Source: Armigeres subalbatus (Eukaryota > Arthropoda > Insecta > Diptera > Culicidae). From it: a stretch of DNA of 64,000 nt. The notes below the pieces were generated by a model that was not told the DNA's origin, ran no database searches, and worked only from the letters and a program-made list of their open reading frames with translations. Numbering within the stretch: the first letter of the stretch is position 1; the number at the start of each line of letters is the position of its first letter. Made by a program: the position numbers and the translations under genes. The DNA lies in assembly GCF_024139115.2 (NCBI RefSeq), contig NC_085141.1:180675047-180739046 (forward strand), in the 5' to 3' direction. Of the stretch, positions 1-10,346 are shown in pieces.

Positions 1-60
1 TCTGCCTTATAAGCAGGAGGTCGTGGGTTCAATTCCAGGCTCGACCCGTACTAACTTTGT
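1..60 (+). repeat. 3' part of a tRNA-derived SINE cut by the window edge
   Basis: The first bases hold a tRNA-like B box (GGTTCAATTCC, 26-36) preceded by an anticodon-arm-like stretch with TTATAA. A close relative lies near 38488-38600. The sequence goes on without a second tRNA half that would fold as a mature tRNA, so I read it as a SINE head and not a tRNA gene. The body beyond base 60 is not delimited. Confidence 0.5.
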
Positions 61-233
61 ATTTCTACCTTAGTTCATTCTGTTGTAACGACTCAATTGC
101 GGGCTACCAAACTAGTCTTATTGTCATAACCTTCCACACTAACAGTTCCAAAACCTCCTGTGGCATATATGAGAGGTCGTAGAGTTCTTTGCATCTTTCT
201 TAAGTAGGTGTCCAACTACCCAAGTAACCATTA

Positions 234-336
234 GCACTATATTACGCCAAACCGCCATATATGGCAACTATACGGCTATTTAAAAACTTAGAAGCATTAG
301 GTAGCACTATATGGTCGATTTGGCGGAATATAGTGC
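234..336. mobile_element. 103-bp hairpin MITE with TTA target duplication (PIF/Harbinger-like)
   Basis: The ends are near-perfect inverted repeats (GCACTATATTACGCC and its complement GGCGGAATATAGTGC). The element is bracketed by TTA at 231-233 and 337-339. A 3-bp TWA duplication is characteristic of PIF/Harbinger elements; the assignment rests only on this and on the hairpin. Confidence 0.6.
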
Positions 337-339
337 TTA

Positions 340-1276
340 TTAACGCAGCATATTCCAATAAATTTGGCTAAAAACACTTTTTCGGAAGCTCTTAAGTTTG
401 CTGATTTAGAGCATTTTTACCTACTTGAGTTAGGGTGTCCCTTAAAAAACGGTATTTTGATTTACTTTTTCTGTTTTCCATTTATCGGAAAAGTCGTCTG
501 CGGGTGGCCTCAAGTCTTCAAAAGGTGACATTCGTGAAAAATCAAAAGTAATAAATCTACAGAATGCAGGTATAGATTTTATTTGTTTTATCTTCTCCCT
601 ATTGCAAGATTTACAAGAAAAGATGAAAGCGAAAAGATGTCAAAACTGCAGGGTGAGTTGGTTTGCTTTGTTTGAAAACTTTAAGCTTTGTAAATGTTCA
701 AGTTACGTTTATATCTTCTTCTTCGAAAGTAAAGCTAGAAAATATTCAATTTAGGCTGGTGTATTTCATATGAGTTTTTGTTTATTTAACCAAAATGATG
801 GTTATTCAATCAAAATTGTGAATAAATGGGTCTTAAAATTTTCAGGCTGCATAAATACAAGCTGCTCACTTATACACCAAAAAATATAATTCAGTGAAAG
901 CATATAAAAAACCCTGGAGCTGTGAGCCTTTGAGCAGTGCTTACGTTAAAAGTAAAAGAAGTTATTTTGTGGAGTTTCGACTGGATGTTATTTAAAACGT
1001 ATTGTTTTGTTGACTTAGCAGTCTTATTATTATATCAAACGAGCTATAATGTTATTGTTTCGACGTTTCGGTCCAGATTTGGGACCTTCTTCAGGCATAA
1101 AGAGTTGATCGCTCTTGTCCTGATACTTTTAGCCTGTCGTGTTGTCTGTATATATATAGCAAAGTTGTTTGGAATGAGCTGTGCTACAATTTTATAGAAT
1201 ATTTTATGTTAATATTCCGCAAAACAAAAAAAAAACAAAATTTGGCATTTTTATAAAATGGGCCACCCTATGTTTA
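340..1276. repeat. Fragment of a long-arm foldback repeat family
   Basis: Bases 340-560 resemble the left arm, and 1165-1276 the right arm, of the foldback repeat at 59635-61474. Shared landmarks are GTAGCTCTTAAGTTT-like, TTAGGGTGTCCCT-like and ATATTCCGCAAAA stretches. Bases 565-1160 between the arms are AT-rich and show no gene. The short open frame at 937-1197 starts on GTG and has no recognisable domain. Confidence 0.5.
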
Positions 1277-1508
1277 GATAACTCTACAACAAGGGCACAA
1301 GTATCCGAAACAACTTTGAATATCAAATTCTTTATATGTAATTAAAAGTATACAGGGTGATTAGGGTTGGTTGTCAGTAAAGTAAATGTACATAAAATTA
1401 AAACAAAAGCTTCGAAATGATTAAACTTTGGGTGTTAATCATAGATTATACATAACTGTTTGTAAATTTTGAGTTCAAATGAATTTTTATTTCTTTGGCG
1501 ATCAGGCA

Positions 1509-1862
1509 CTCTTCTTCTTCTTTTTTTCTATTTCTTATTGGCATTACATCCCCACACCGGTGTTGAACTTAATCTAGAATTAAAAAAACACCTAAATAAA
1601 GATAAAAAAAAATCCTCACACCGGGACAGAGCCGCCTCGCAGCTTAGTGTTCATTGTTATTAATTGCAAGGTTTCTAAACCAAGTTACCATTTTTGCATT
1701 CGTATATCATGAGGCTAACACAATGATGCTTTTATGCCCAGGGAAGTCGAGACAATTTCCAATCCGAAAATTTCCTAGACCGGCACCGGGAATCGAACCC
1801 AGCCACCCTCAGCATGGTCTGGCTTTGTAGCCGCGCGTCTTACTGCCCCATCAGGTAGTCTT
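1509..1862 (-). mobile_element. Feilai-type SINE copy 1
   Basis: On the minus strand it runs from a tRNA-like head (around 1780-1862, with B box GGGTTCGATTCC) through a conserved body to a TTC/GAA triplet tail at 1509-1520. It matches the copies at 4907, 35356 and 59036. Around 1556-1628 the copy has a ~70-bp insertion flanked by CACACCGG at each side, which the other copies lack. The layout (tRNA head, unique body, triplet tail) is that described for Feilai of Aedes aegypti. Confidence 0.85.
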
Positions 1863-2489
1863 AAACTTTTCAAAACAAAAAAAGCATTGTTATTATGTCT
1901 CCACCTCGGAGATTTCAGTCCAAAAATAATAATTTGAGGGGGCTACAATATTTTTTTTTTGGAAATTTTTGAGGATTTTCAAAACATTCTTGAACAAATT
2001 CAATGATATATTTTTTTTCATTTTCATATTTATTTTCTGTTATGTCCATTTGTCCATTCGGAGACCAGAAGGACATAATGTTTTTTAAATATTTGTAACG
2101 TCATTATGCTATGAACTATTTCGTTTTTCCATAGCGACGGTTTTGTTTTGATCGTTTTAAGTAGAGATAATATAATTTGCCGTTTTGATGAGTTTTTCAA
2201 GTAATTCGATAAGAAATTCCAGATATGCAGCTATATGTGATTAATCTGAAATTAAAAGACATCTCACGTCTATAAGGCCGTAATTTTCATGTTTTTGTTG
2301 CCATCACGTGAGGTGACAATGCAATCAGGTGCATAGTAATGGAAATACTAAAACGCTTTGGATATAATATTTTTGAGAAATGATGGCTTCAAAATAATAT
2401 GATTGAGAATACTCATTAACACCATTGCAGGGTGATTCGATTTGTTTGATATGCCCATCTGAGCTTCTATGAAAAAAAGTTCTACTCAC
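1863..2489. other. AT-rich stretch, probably intron of the 2490-2862 gene
   Basis: No repeat family or coding region was recognised. It lies directly downstream, on the minus strand, of a splice donor at 2489, so at least part of it is likely first-intron sequence. Confidence 0.4.
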
Positions 2490-2862
2490 TTGTACCGTTG
2501 TTGTTGCGTCCCCAGATCTTCCGGGGCGGGCTCAGCACGGGACTGGGCACACACGAAGTGGCCGCCGATGTCGTCGTCAACGCACCGGACGATGCCTTAA
2601 CCGGTGTAGCCGTGGTGGAACCAGCCGCCGATGTCGTTATCTTTGGCTTGTCGCTCGTCGCCGCCGTACACGGTGCTGTTGTCGTCGAGCTAAGATTGCT
2701 ATCGGAAAGACTACCTACGCTAGCGCTAACACCCCCTGCCAGTAATCTACCACCATCATCTACCACCTGTGCACAACTCTGAACAATGACTCCGCTCGTG
2801 ACCGTCGTGGGCGAAGAAACCGGCTTGTGTTCCATTCCCGATAGCGAAATAACGAGGCACAT
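2490..2862 (-). CDS. 5' coding exon of an unidentified host gene (partial)
   Basis: A GC-rich open frame on the minus strand ends exactly at a strong donor (A|GTGAGT, GT at 2489-2488), leaving the codon phase at 1. Two starts are possible. The ATG at 2862 has T at -3. The second ATG at 2835 has G at -3 and G at +4, a much better context, and starts with residues MEHKPVSS; I prefer it. The exon encodes about 115 residues rich in Ser, Thr and Ala, ending in a more conserved-looking PPRKIWGRNNNGT just before the splice. There is no signal peptide or transmembrane segment. Its base composition differs sharply from the AT-rich surroundings, and the frame carries no transposon homology, which supports a host exon. 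The remaining exons would lie left of base 1. I do not recognise the family; a regulatory or RNA-binding protein N terminus is only a guess. Confidence 0.55.
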
Positions 2863-4906
2863 TTAAAGCATCCCGGGTAAGAATGAGCGGCTGCGATCGA
2901 TCGCTAACAAACGCGGAAGCAAGGACATACGCGCGGATACAATTCGTGCAAAAACTAAGCGGCAAATTTCGAATAGAATATAATTTTGGAAAATAACTAA
3001 ATAATTGCAACTAAACCCCTCAACTAATCTAATTTCGTGCCAATTCGACCCTAAGCTAATACAATAACAAATGTAACAAACAAATTCAAGCTAATTAATC
3101 TAAACTATCGTAGAGGATCACTAATTTCCACTGATTTGATGTTCTATTGCTGGTCAGTCTTTTTCTCACACACGTGACAGTAGCGTATTTAATTAATCAC
3201 CACACAGTTCGTCACATCTGTTTACATCACGCGCAATTATTGATGAAGTGCTGATCCCGGCGAAAACAAAACTCCTCGGTCAATGATGCCAATTATTATC
3301 GAATCATTTGTCACACGATTGCACTTGATTTACTGCCGATTCTCTGGATGAAACCCACAAAGACGTGAGCAAAGGTATTTCTATGCGTTTTTTGTTCTAT
3401 CCTGGGAAAGGTTAAAAGATTAGCTCCTTATGACAACAACTTTTCAGATCGAAGTCAAAAGAATATCTGAATCGCCGTTCCAGACCATGCGAAGAAAGTC
3501 GAAGGAAAATTAGCCACAGAGCACACAGGGGCCAAATCGTTACGATTGTGGTCGTATCCGTTTGAATGTGTGTACCACGGACCGCGTGGTCCTCGCCGGG
3601 TTTTTCTCTCATTCTCATTCCCTGATCCCGCGACAGCATAATCGCACCGAAAGAGTTAAAAACACGAAAAACATCATCACAGTACAGGAGAAGCTACAAC
3701 ACGTTTAGAGGAGAGCGAGAGAAAAACTTGAGCGCGACTTCAAGACTCCGCCTCAATGTTTTTTTTTGTGCCATGCTTTGAACCCCAGCATAATTATAAC
3801 AGCATTTTTTTTTCATTGAACCCCTTTTCCAATGATCATCATCATCGATAACAGTAGGGCAACTGGTACTTCTTGTTTTCTCGAAGCATTATCATCATCG
3901 TTTTACCCTTCAGAAGAGAATGGTCCCAAAAAGGCTCATTCAAAAAATACGTAATGGGTGAGTTATGGTCTGATCATATAAAAACATTATGTAGGGGGTC
4001 AATACTCTCACACCAATCAGATTTATTATGAACTCAACCTACTGTTAGTGTACTAGCTGTTCTAATCTAATAATAATCAATTTTTAACAAAGGATTATGG
4101 CGCAATTCACACATGATGAGAACTTCATAGGTGCTTATGGAGAAGCATGGTTGATTACTTCACTTTTACACACAACAGCATTCTTTTACGTAGGTAATAA
4201 TTATAATTAAACAAACAAGTTTGGCTATTTAAGCGAGTAAATATTTTCAAGACCATGACAATCGAACATCGTTATATTCGATCAAAGGGTGCATATTTCA
4301 CCACTGTTCCCTACTATCTGCTACGCCAACAGCAGTAGCAGACATAGTTTTTCATGCTGCATTCTATCGCCAACCGCGCGCGTAAGAGAGCAGCTCCGGA
4401 GAAGATGTCTCGAGGTGAGTGAAGGGTTACCGTATGCAATTAAGAAGGTACCTAAATTGGTGAAAACCAAAAAAAATGCCAAGGCAAGGATTCAGATTCC
4501 TGATCATGTGAAGGTTATGGAGAGATTTCCCGGACTACGAAAAAAATTCCTTTGCATAATATGTTCTAACCAAACGTGTTTTGGTACATTTCAGCGATCT
4601 TTACGGGATGTTAGAATGTGAGAAAATTCATCCCGAAAACCGTTAGATTCTGAGCTAGATAGTTATGTTTGTTCGTTTGAGAGGAGAATCGGTAATCCAC
4701 GTGTTCTTTATACAGGTCAGACTAGATTGACCGGAATCACCTTTCTCACCTTCGAGCGTGCCAAATAATTACTTCTTGTTTATATTCATTTTCATCTTCT
4801 TCACATAATTAATCCGCATTATAATGCTCGACTGTTCGATTTTCGTGAGCCAAAATGATTTTAGTTGTTATGTTGCATTTAGTAGGATATTGATTTATTT
4901 GAATAG
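2863..4906. other. Probable 5' UTR, promoter and upstream region of the 2490-2862 gene
   Basis: Bases 2863-3730 are less AT-rich than the background and free of recognised repeats, as expected for 5' UTR and proximal promoter of a minus-strand gene starting near 2862. No TATA box or initiator could be assigned. Bases 3760-4906 turn AT-rich. The open frame at 4289-4621 has no domain and is not supported as a gene. Confidence 0.35.
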
Positions 4907-5344
4907 GGCGCCCACCGAAGCCGTGCGGCAAAACACGCGGCTACAAAGCAAGAACACGCTGAGGGTGGCTGGGTTCGATTTCCGGTGCCGGTCTAAGCAA
5001 TTTTCGGATTGGAAATTGTCTCGACTTCCCTGGGCATAAAAGTATCATTGTGTTAGCCCAGTGGCGTAGCCACGGGGGTGGTTTTGGGCATAAAACCCCC
5101 CCCAGAGACAACCTTTTTAGAAGAATTTTTTTTTCTAAAAAAAAATGTTCAGAAAACCCCCCCCAGACCAATTTTCTGACTACGCCACTGTGTTGGCCTC
5201 ATGATATACGAATGCATAAATGGTAACTTGGCTTAGAAACCTCGCAATTAATAACTGTGGAAGTGCTTAAAGAACACTAAGCTGCGAGGCGGCTCTGTCC
5301 CAGTGTGGGGATGTAATGCCAATAAGGAGAAGAAGAAGAAGATG
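4907..5344 (+). mobile_element. Feilai-type SINE copy 2, split by a hAT-type MITE
   Basis: Head with B box GGTTCGATTTCC near 4970, body, and a GAAGAAGAAG tail at about 5328-5344. The body is interrupted at 5059-5190 by a MITE; joining 5058 to 5199 restores the body seen in the other copies. The MITE is therefore younger than this SINE. Confidence 0.88.
5059..5190. mobile_element. 132-bp hAT-type MITE nested in Feilai
   Basis: Perfect 11-bp terminal inverted repeats (CAGTGGCGTAG ... CTACGCCACTG) are flanked by an 8-bp duplication of Feilai sequence, TGTTAGCC (5051-5058) and TGTTGGCC (5191-5198), one mismatch. The CAGTGGCGTAG end and 8-bp duplication fit the hAT superfamily. The interior is C/G runs and poly-A/T with no coding capacity. 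The end resembles that of the 3.5-kb element at 38926. Confidence 0.88.
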
Positions 5345-5530
5345 AAGGGCGAAATAATTTTGGTAAGGCAACCAAATAAAATTTTCCGATAGAATTAAGA
5401 TTTTTTCACAAAAAAATAGAAAATTGTCCTTAAAAAATAAGGGTAGAAACAATAAATAAATGGAAAACAATCAAGAATTTTCCAAAAAACAAAAATATTT
5501 AAGCACTTTTGAGAGTGACAATTGCAATTA

Positions 5531-5668
5531 TACCACGTGGACAGGTTTTGGTCAGTTTTAGATAACCCCTCTCCCAGCGTGGACAATTGCTCATACAAAT
5601 TTTCAAAAATTTGTATGAACCATGGACATATGCCATACTCCCCTCCCCCCTAAATTGTCCACGTGGTA
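5531..5668. mobile_element. 138-bp palindromic MITE, TA target duplication
   Basis: Ends are TACCACGTGGACA and its complement; the centre is a second palindrome (CATACAAATTT ... AAATTTGTATG). It is bracketed by TA at 5529-5530 and 5669-5670. The TA duplication suggests a Tc1/mariner-type non-autonomous element. No coding capacity. Confidence 0.6.
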
Positions 5669-7300
5669 TATCGACAGCTCCAAAGAAGAATTTTCGATAA
5701 AGAAATAAATTAAAGAAAAATTTAAAAAAAATCACAATAAAATTGAATAAAGAGCAATAAATTGACAAAGAAATTTCCATTAAAAAAATGAAAAAAGCAA
5801 TAAAATTGACAAAATTTTGCATGAACAATAAACGCTTTTGAAGAAGGAGTAAGAGAAGATCCATTAATTACATTACGCAAAAAATGGGCATTTTCAACCC
5901 CCCTTTCCCCGGTATTTGAATATTTTTTCTGTGAAAAATTTTGTTTTTTTTTGTGAATAAAATGTTAATTTTGTGGAAAATGTTATAATTGTTCACTTCT
6001 AATTTTTTTTTTTGGGGGTTTTATATCTTTTATGGAAAATTCTTCTATTATAATTGCAATTTTCACTTTCAAAAGTGCCAATATGTTTTTTTTCTTGGAA
6101 ATTTTTTTCAATGTTTATGGAAATTTTGCATTATTAAGAGAAATTTTAATTTTTATAATTATTGGTCATCGGTAAAAGGTTAACAAAATTTTCGGTAAAA
6201 TTTAGTTTGTGTTACTAACCTATCGGTAAAGGGATTAAATAATATTTGTATGAAAAAAAAGAAAAGAATATTAAAATGAGTTTTAGTCCCCTTATATCAT
6301 TGATTTTTTGTCATTTCGCTACCTTATCATCGATAGCGACACAGATGCAGAACAATATTATTTTCATGAAGCGCAGTGGAGGAATTAGCAGCGCATTGAT
6401 TTTAGCTCAGGAATCAAGAAAATGTCGCCAGGGGGTTCCAAAATGTGTAGGGGTCCAAATCAAGTAGGTTACCCTACCCTGTATAATATTGCTTTGGAGA
6501 ATTTGAAAGGAGTATCTACACGTGTATTGGTGTAATTCGTCACGCAGTAAATTTATTTTCAAATTGTATTCTGTTCCACAATATGTTATGTGTTTTACAC
6601 ATAAATGTAGTTAGATCTGACCTGGATTCGAACCTAGACATGTTTCGAGCATCTGCACAGCGCACCCATGCGCTAATCACTGATTCCAATTCCCGAGTAG
6701 ACGAAAATAGCTCAATAATATCAAATGTTGATAAGGTAGCGAAATGAGATATGGGCATGATTGATATAAGAGATAAAAGATCAGACGATAATATCAATAC
6801 TTTGCACAAAAATATCATGGGAAGATCAAGTTGTGCTTTTTGTAATAAGTGATCAATATCATGTGCCATTAATTTGTTATTATCCATATATGGATAACCA
6901 GAGAACACCCAACCAGAGAATGCATGATGTTATGACAATGAATTCCATGCACAGATTGCATTAAGCGGAGGCCCATGCACAGATTGCATTAACTCAATAT
7001 AGCAAGCCATTGCATTAGGCCTTTGGTCACGAGAAAAAAGAACTAAGTATGTGTTTGTGTCTACATTAAATATTTTCAACGATGCTTTATGAGGAACGAT
7101 GCTTTATACATACTTCCATACCTTATTTTGCTTACAAAAAAATTTGGCCTAAGACGAGAATTGAATCATAGCCCTCCACCAAGCCTAGTGTAATTCGATT
7201 GACGCGCTAGCCATTTGGACTATACACCACCTGAGAGAAGAGGTGATAGAAGACTATTATAATCCTCGTTCTGTGCTATGTGAATGGGATAATTCTCATA
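5669..7300. other. AT-rich region with one inverted-repeat pair and tRNA-like debris
   Basis: An inverted pair at about 6286-6335 and 6718-6773 (CTTATATCA plus TCATTTCGCTACCTTATCA) may be the ends of a ~490-bp degenerate element. Between them, on the minus strand, a tRNA-like A/B-box pair (GGTTCGAATCC near 6630) suggests SINE debris. A 19-bp direct repeat (ATGCACAGATTGCATTA core) occurs at about 6948 and 6975. No gene is supported. Confidence 0.4.
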
Positions 7301-7515
7301 AATCACAATTCTATGCGCAGCTGGAGCAGACATACGATGGATGCCCACTGCGGGACGTCAAAATCGTCATCGGTGACATGAACGCTCAGGTAGGAAGGGA
7401 GGAAAAATTTCTTCCTAAACAATGGAGGGGGAATCTGCTCAACAGACATCCTGGATTGATCAGGAAGTGCGGGGTTAGGGATCACCGAGGGAGGCAGGAC
7501 TACATCCCCGACTCG

Positions 7516-8040
7516 CTAAACCGTTTCCATTGCCGCCAAGCCCATAGTCCCTTCCCTACGCCTGCCCCAGCCTTGACGAGGACCCCTTTCCGTCCTCGGG
7601 CTCGGAACCTGCCCGGTTGACCGACGCCGCGAAAGCGACGATACCATGTTGTTCTTCGCGCGTCCACTTGTTCGATAAAAATATCGAGTTCGACCACAGA
7701 GCATGACCACCGATATGACCCATGAAGCCGACTCCGAACCCTTGGACCACCTCTTATTTGCGCCTGAACTAGTCATCCTTGAGTCCATGCGCCACCTTCT
7801 GTGTAGCTCCGAGACGATTTGGGCGATAGCCGATAAAACGGCGTTCCAGCCAACTTCATCTTTATACATCCTCCGAACTAGGTTGTCCGGGGTAGTATCC
7901 AGACCACATGTGGCAAGCATGTGGTCACGCATTGCGCGGAAACGTGAGTACACGAACAACACGTGTTCCGCCGTTTCCTCTAAGCCTGCGCACACCAAAC
8001 ACTCGGGCGAGGCCGAGCAAGCCAGCTGCGTTACCTGCAC
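7516..8040 (-). pseudogene. C-terminal remnant of R1-like LINE ORF2
   Basis: The frame begins within the end of ORF1 and encodes SPECLVCAGLEETAEHVLF, the cysteine-rich segment typical of the region downstream of the RT domain in R1-clade ORF2. There is no endonuclease or RT catalytic box. The abrupt junction with ORF1 at about 8035 marks the internal deletion. Downstream frames drift, so the true end is unclear. Confidence 0.7.
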
Positions 8041-9983
8041 TTTGATTTTGCAGCACGCTTAAACGCCGGCCCCATGGGGTGCTTGCTGTTCACAGCTTTG
8101 CTGGAACAAATCAAACAATTGGGAGGGTTCGCGCAGCATTGTGCCTTATGTCCCTCCAATCCGCAGCGTCGGCAGAGATTGCTTCTGTCAGGGCCTTTGC
8201 AGTCCCATTGCTTGTGCCCCGGTTCCAGGCACTTGAAGCAAACTTCGGGTTGCTCGTATATGCGCACAGGGCATACCGACCATCCCACCTTGACGCTCCC
8301 TAACTTGACTACCTTGGAGGCTGCAGATAGCCGAACCAATGCTACCTGCGTCCCTGCCGGACCTTTCCGTAGCCGAACGGCTGCGGTGGGCGACTCCACT
8401 TCACACTGTCGCCGCATTGCCGTGACGAGCTCTTCGACTTCAGTGATCTCGTTCAGGTCTTTAACCCTTAGATTCACCTCCGTCTTGAGTGCCCTCACCT
8501 TGACCGTCTCGCCTAGGACCTCCTCCGCCAACTTCTTGTAGGCGGCGCCCTTTTGCGAGACGCCCCGCTTCAGCTCGAGTATCATCTCGTCCATCCGGGT
8601 ACGTCTTATTCGACGTACGTCGGCGCCGAGTTCACCGAGCTTGACGTCACTCCTCATCGCCTTCAAAAGATCCGAGTACTTAGCATCGTCCGCCGTGATG
8701 ACTAGGGCATCGCCCCTGGAGCGATTGGCACCTACCCTAAACTTCATGTTACCCTCATTCGCCTGGGCCTTCTTTTCGGCCCTTGACGTCTTCGGTTTCC
8801 TCTTGTTCTTGACCAGGTTCTTTCCAGGTCCTTCCACCCCCGGTTTTGGAGGTACCTGACCGGGGTTCAGCTTCCCAGCCCCACTATCCTTGTTCGGGGT
8901 AGTAACCCTCCGCGTTTTGGAGCGGCCCCCAGGGAGCTCATCCCCTAGAGACTGTCACCCCGTTTTGTGTCTGCTCCGTTGGAGCAGTCGACCCTGACGT
9001 TCCCGCAAATACTTGAGCCTCAGTCTGGGTAGACTTTGGCACCACCGTCTTCGCTGGCACGCCTTCGGTCGATTCGACCTTGCCCGAGTCCGCGAATCCT
9101 TGGGCCTCAGTCTGGGTAGACCTCGACTCCACCGATTTCACGGGTTTACACTTGGCCGTCCCGACCTCCCTCTCCAGCTTGGCGTCCAGCATCGACTTTC
9201 GAAGTTTCCGCAAGCTCCTCTTCAGGTCCTTGCTGATATTATGCTTCGATGACGCAAAGTCGATGATGGCGTCCAGCTGTTCCGTCGCCACCTCGAAGGC
9301 CGAAAGCCCATCGCTTTTGCGGTTCATCACCTCCACAAGCCATGGGCCGTCAATAACCCCTACCGGCGTTTTTCTAGCCGAGAGGAAGGTTGAGTTACCC
9401 ACGCTTGCGCTGCGCGCTGAGCACTGAGCGACTATTCCCAGACAACCAGAATGCATGCATAATAGAATTGTTTTTTTGTTATGCGATGCACAATTTTCAT
9501 CGCATACCAGTCGCGAAAACGCTTTTTACGTACAAAAGTGGAGGCGATATATGTGTATTTTTTACGCGACGTTGCATGGCAATATATGCGATGTGTACGA
9601 GTTTTATGCGAGTTCGTTCGTTATACATTGCGATGTAGTTTGTGATAACAAACTCTGTTTGACAGATAATCCGATTTCATTTGAGTTTGTTTGCAGGAAT
9701 ATGCGATGACAACAAATGAAACTGGAATTAAGTCGTAAAAAAGCCTACTATGCGGGAAAATTCATAAATAAACTGATGAGCTTCGCACCTCAATGCGATT
9801 TTGATGAAATTTTGATCGGTAAACGATTTTATTCGTACATTCTTATGCGATGCGTGGTTGTCTGGGTTGCCTCTGGCCTCCTAGGCGGAGACCTGAACAA
9901 CCCACATCTTGCGAAGGGGTTGTCGCCTACACTACTACCACTAATTGAAGAATTGACTTGGTTTTCCATTTTGGTCCCAAGAG
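8031..9983 (-). pseudogene. Broken ORF1 (Gag-like) of the R1-like LINE
   Basis: The frame probably begins with MENQVNSS at about 9983 and runs to the MITE at 9866. It resumes at 9436, shifts frame near 8938 and ends at 8031. The C-terminal part has three zinc knuckles: CFKCLEPGHKQWDC, CRRCGLEGHKAQCC and a third CxxC-type unit with a downstream His. A Lys/Arg-rich, helix-forming segment precedes them. In R1-like elements ORF1 binds element RNA. Two lesions, the MITE insertion and a frameshift, make it non-functional. Confidence 0.75.
9437..9866. mobile_element. 430-bp MITE interrupting ORF1 of the R1-like LINE
   Basis: Perfect 12-bp terminal inverted repeats, CCCAGACAACCA and TGGTTGTCTGGG. 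The interior repeats ATGCGATG and TCGCAT motifs. Reading across the outer flanks restores the ORF1 frame region, so this is a secondary insertion. At most a 2-bp duplication (AA/TT) is visible, so the superfamily is unresolved. Confidence 0.7.
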
Positions 9984-10346
9984 TTGCTCGGGAAAAGAGG
10001 TCCACCACGCCAAAGCCCAGCATGACGCGGTAAGGGACAATTACTGTGGAGGGTGCCCAGGTACCCCACCGGCTCCGTTAAAGGCCTAGCTTACCCGAGC
10101 AACACAAGTCAGGCAATAATAGTTACAGCAACTTGATTGTGACCTAATCTGGTCACATATGAGTTGCATTAATCTATGTGAAACATGTGTGCTGCTAGGG
10201 TATTATTTCACCCCCCTGGCCATGCATCCCCTCGGCACGGGTCGCTTGACGCTTTGGGATTAGGGGTTAGGGACGATGGTCCCGGTCTAACTCACAGTGG
10301 CCATGGGGAGGGGTCGTCAAGCCCTTGAACAAAGTCCCTGCTGCCC

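Larger units (their letters stand above)
7408..10346 (-). mobile_element. Internally deleted R1-like LINE inserted in copy A1
   Basis: On the minus strand it reads 5' UTR (about 10346-9990), ORF1 with zinc knuckles (interrupted by a MITE), then directly the C-terminal part of ORF2 and a 3' UTR ending near 7408. The whole endonuclease and most of the reverse transcriptase, roughly 2.5 kb in such elements, are missing. It is more GC-rich than the flanking DNA. The last 43 bases at its 5' boundary (about 10304-10346) match the 5' terminus of RTE family A in inverted orientation, so the exact 5' border is uncertain. No target duplication was resolved. The R1 clade is inferred from the three CCHC-type knuckles and the C-terminal CxxC-ETAEHVLF pattern; Loa or Jockey-like are alternatives. 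Confidence 0.7.

Noticed and set aside
4289..4621. 110-codon gene on the plus strand
   Set aside because: No recognised domain and no clear promoter or splice context; a GTGAGT near 4411 is not matched by a credible acceptor.
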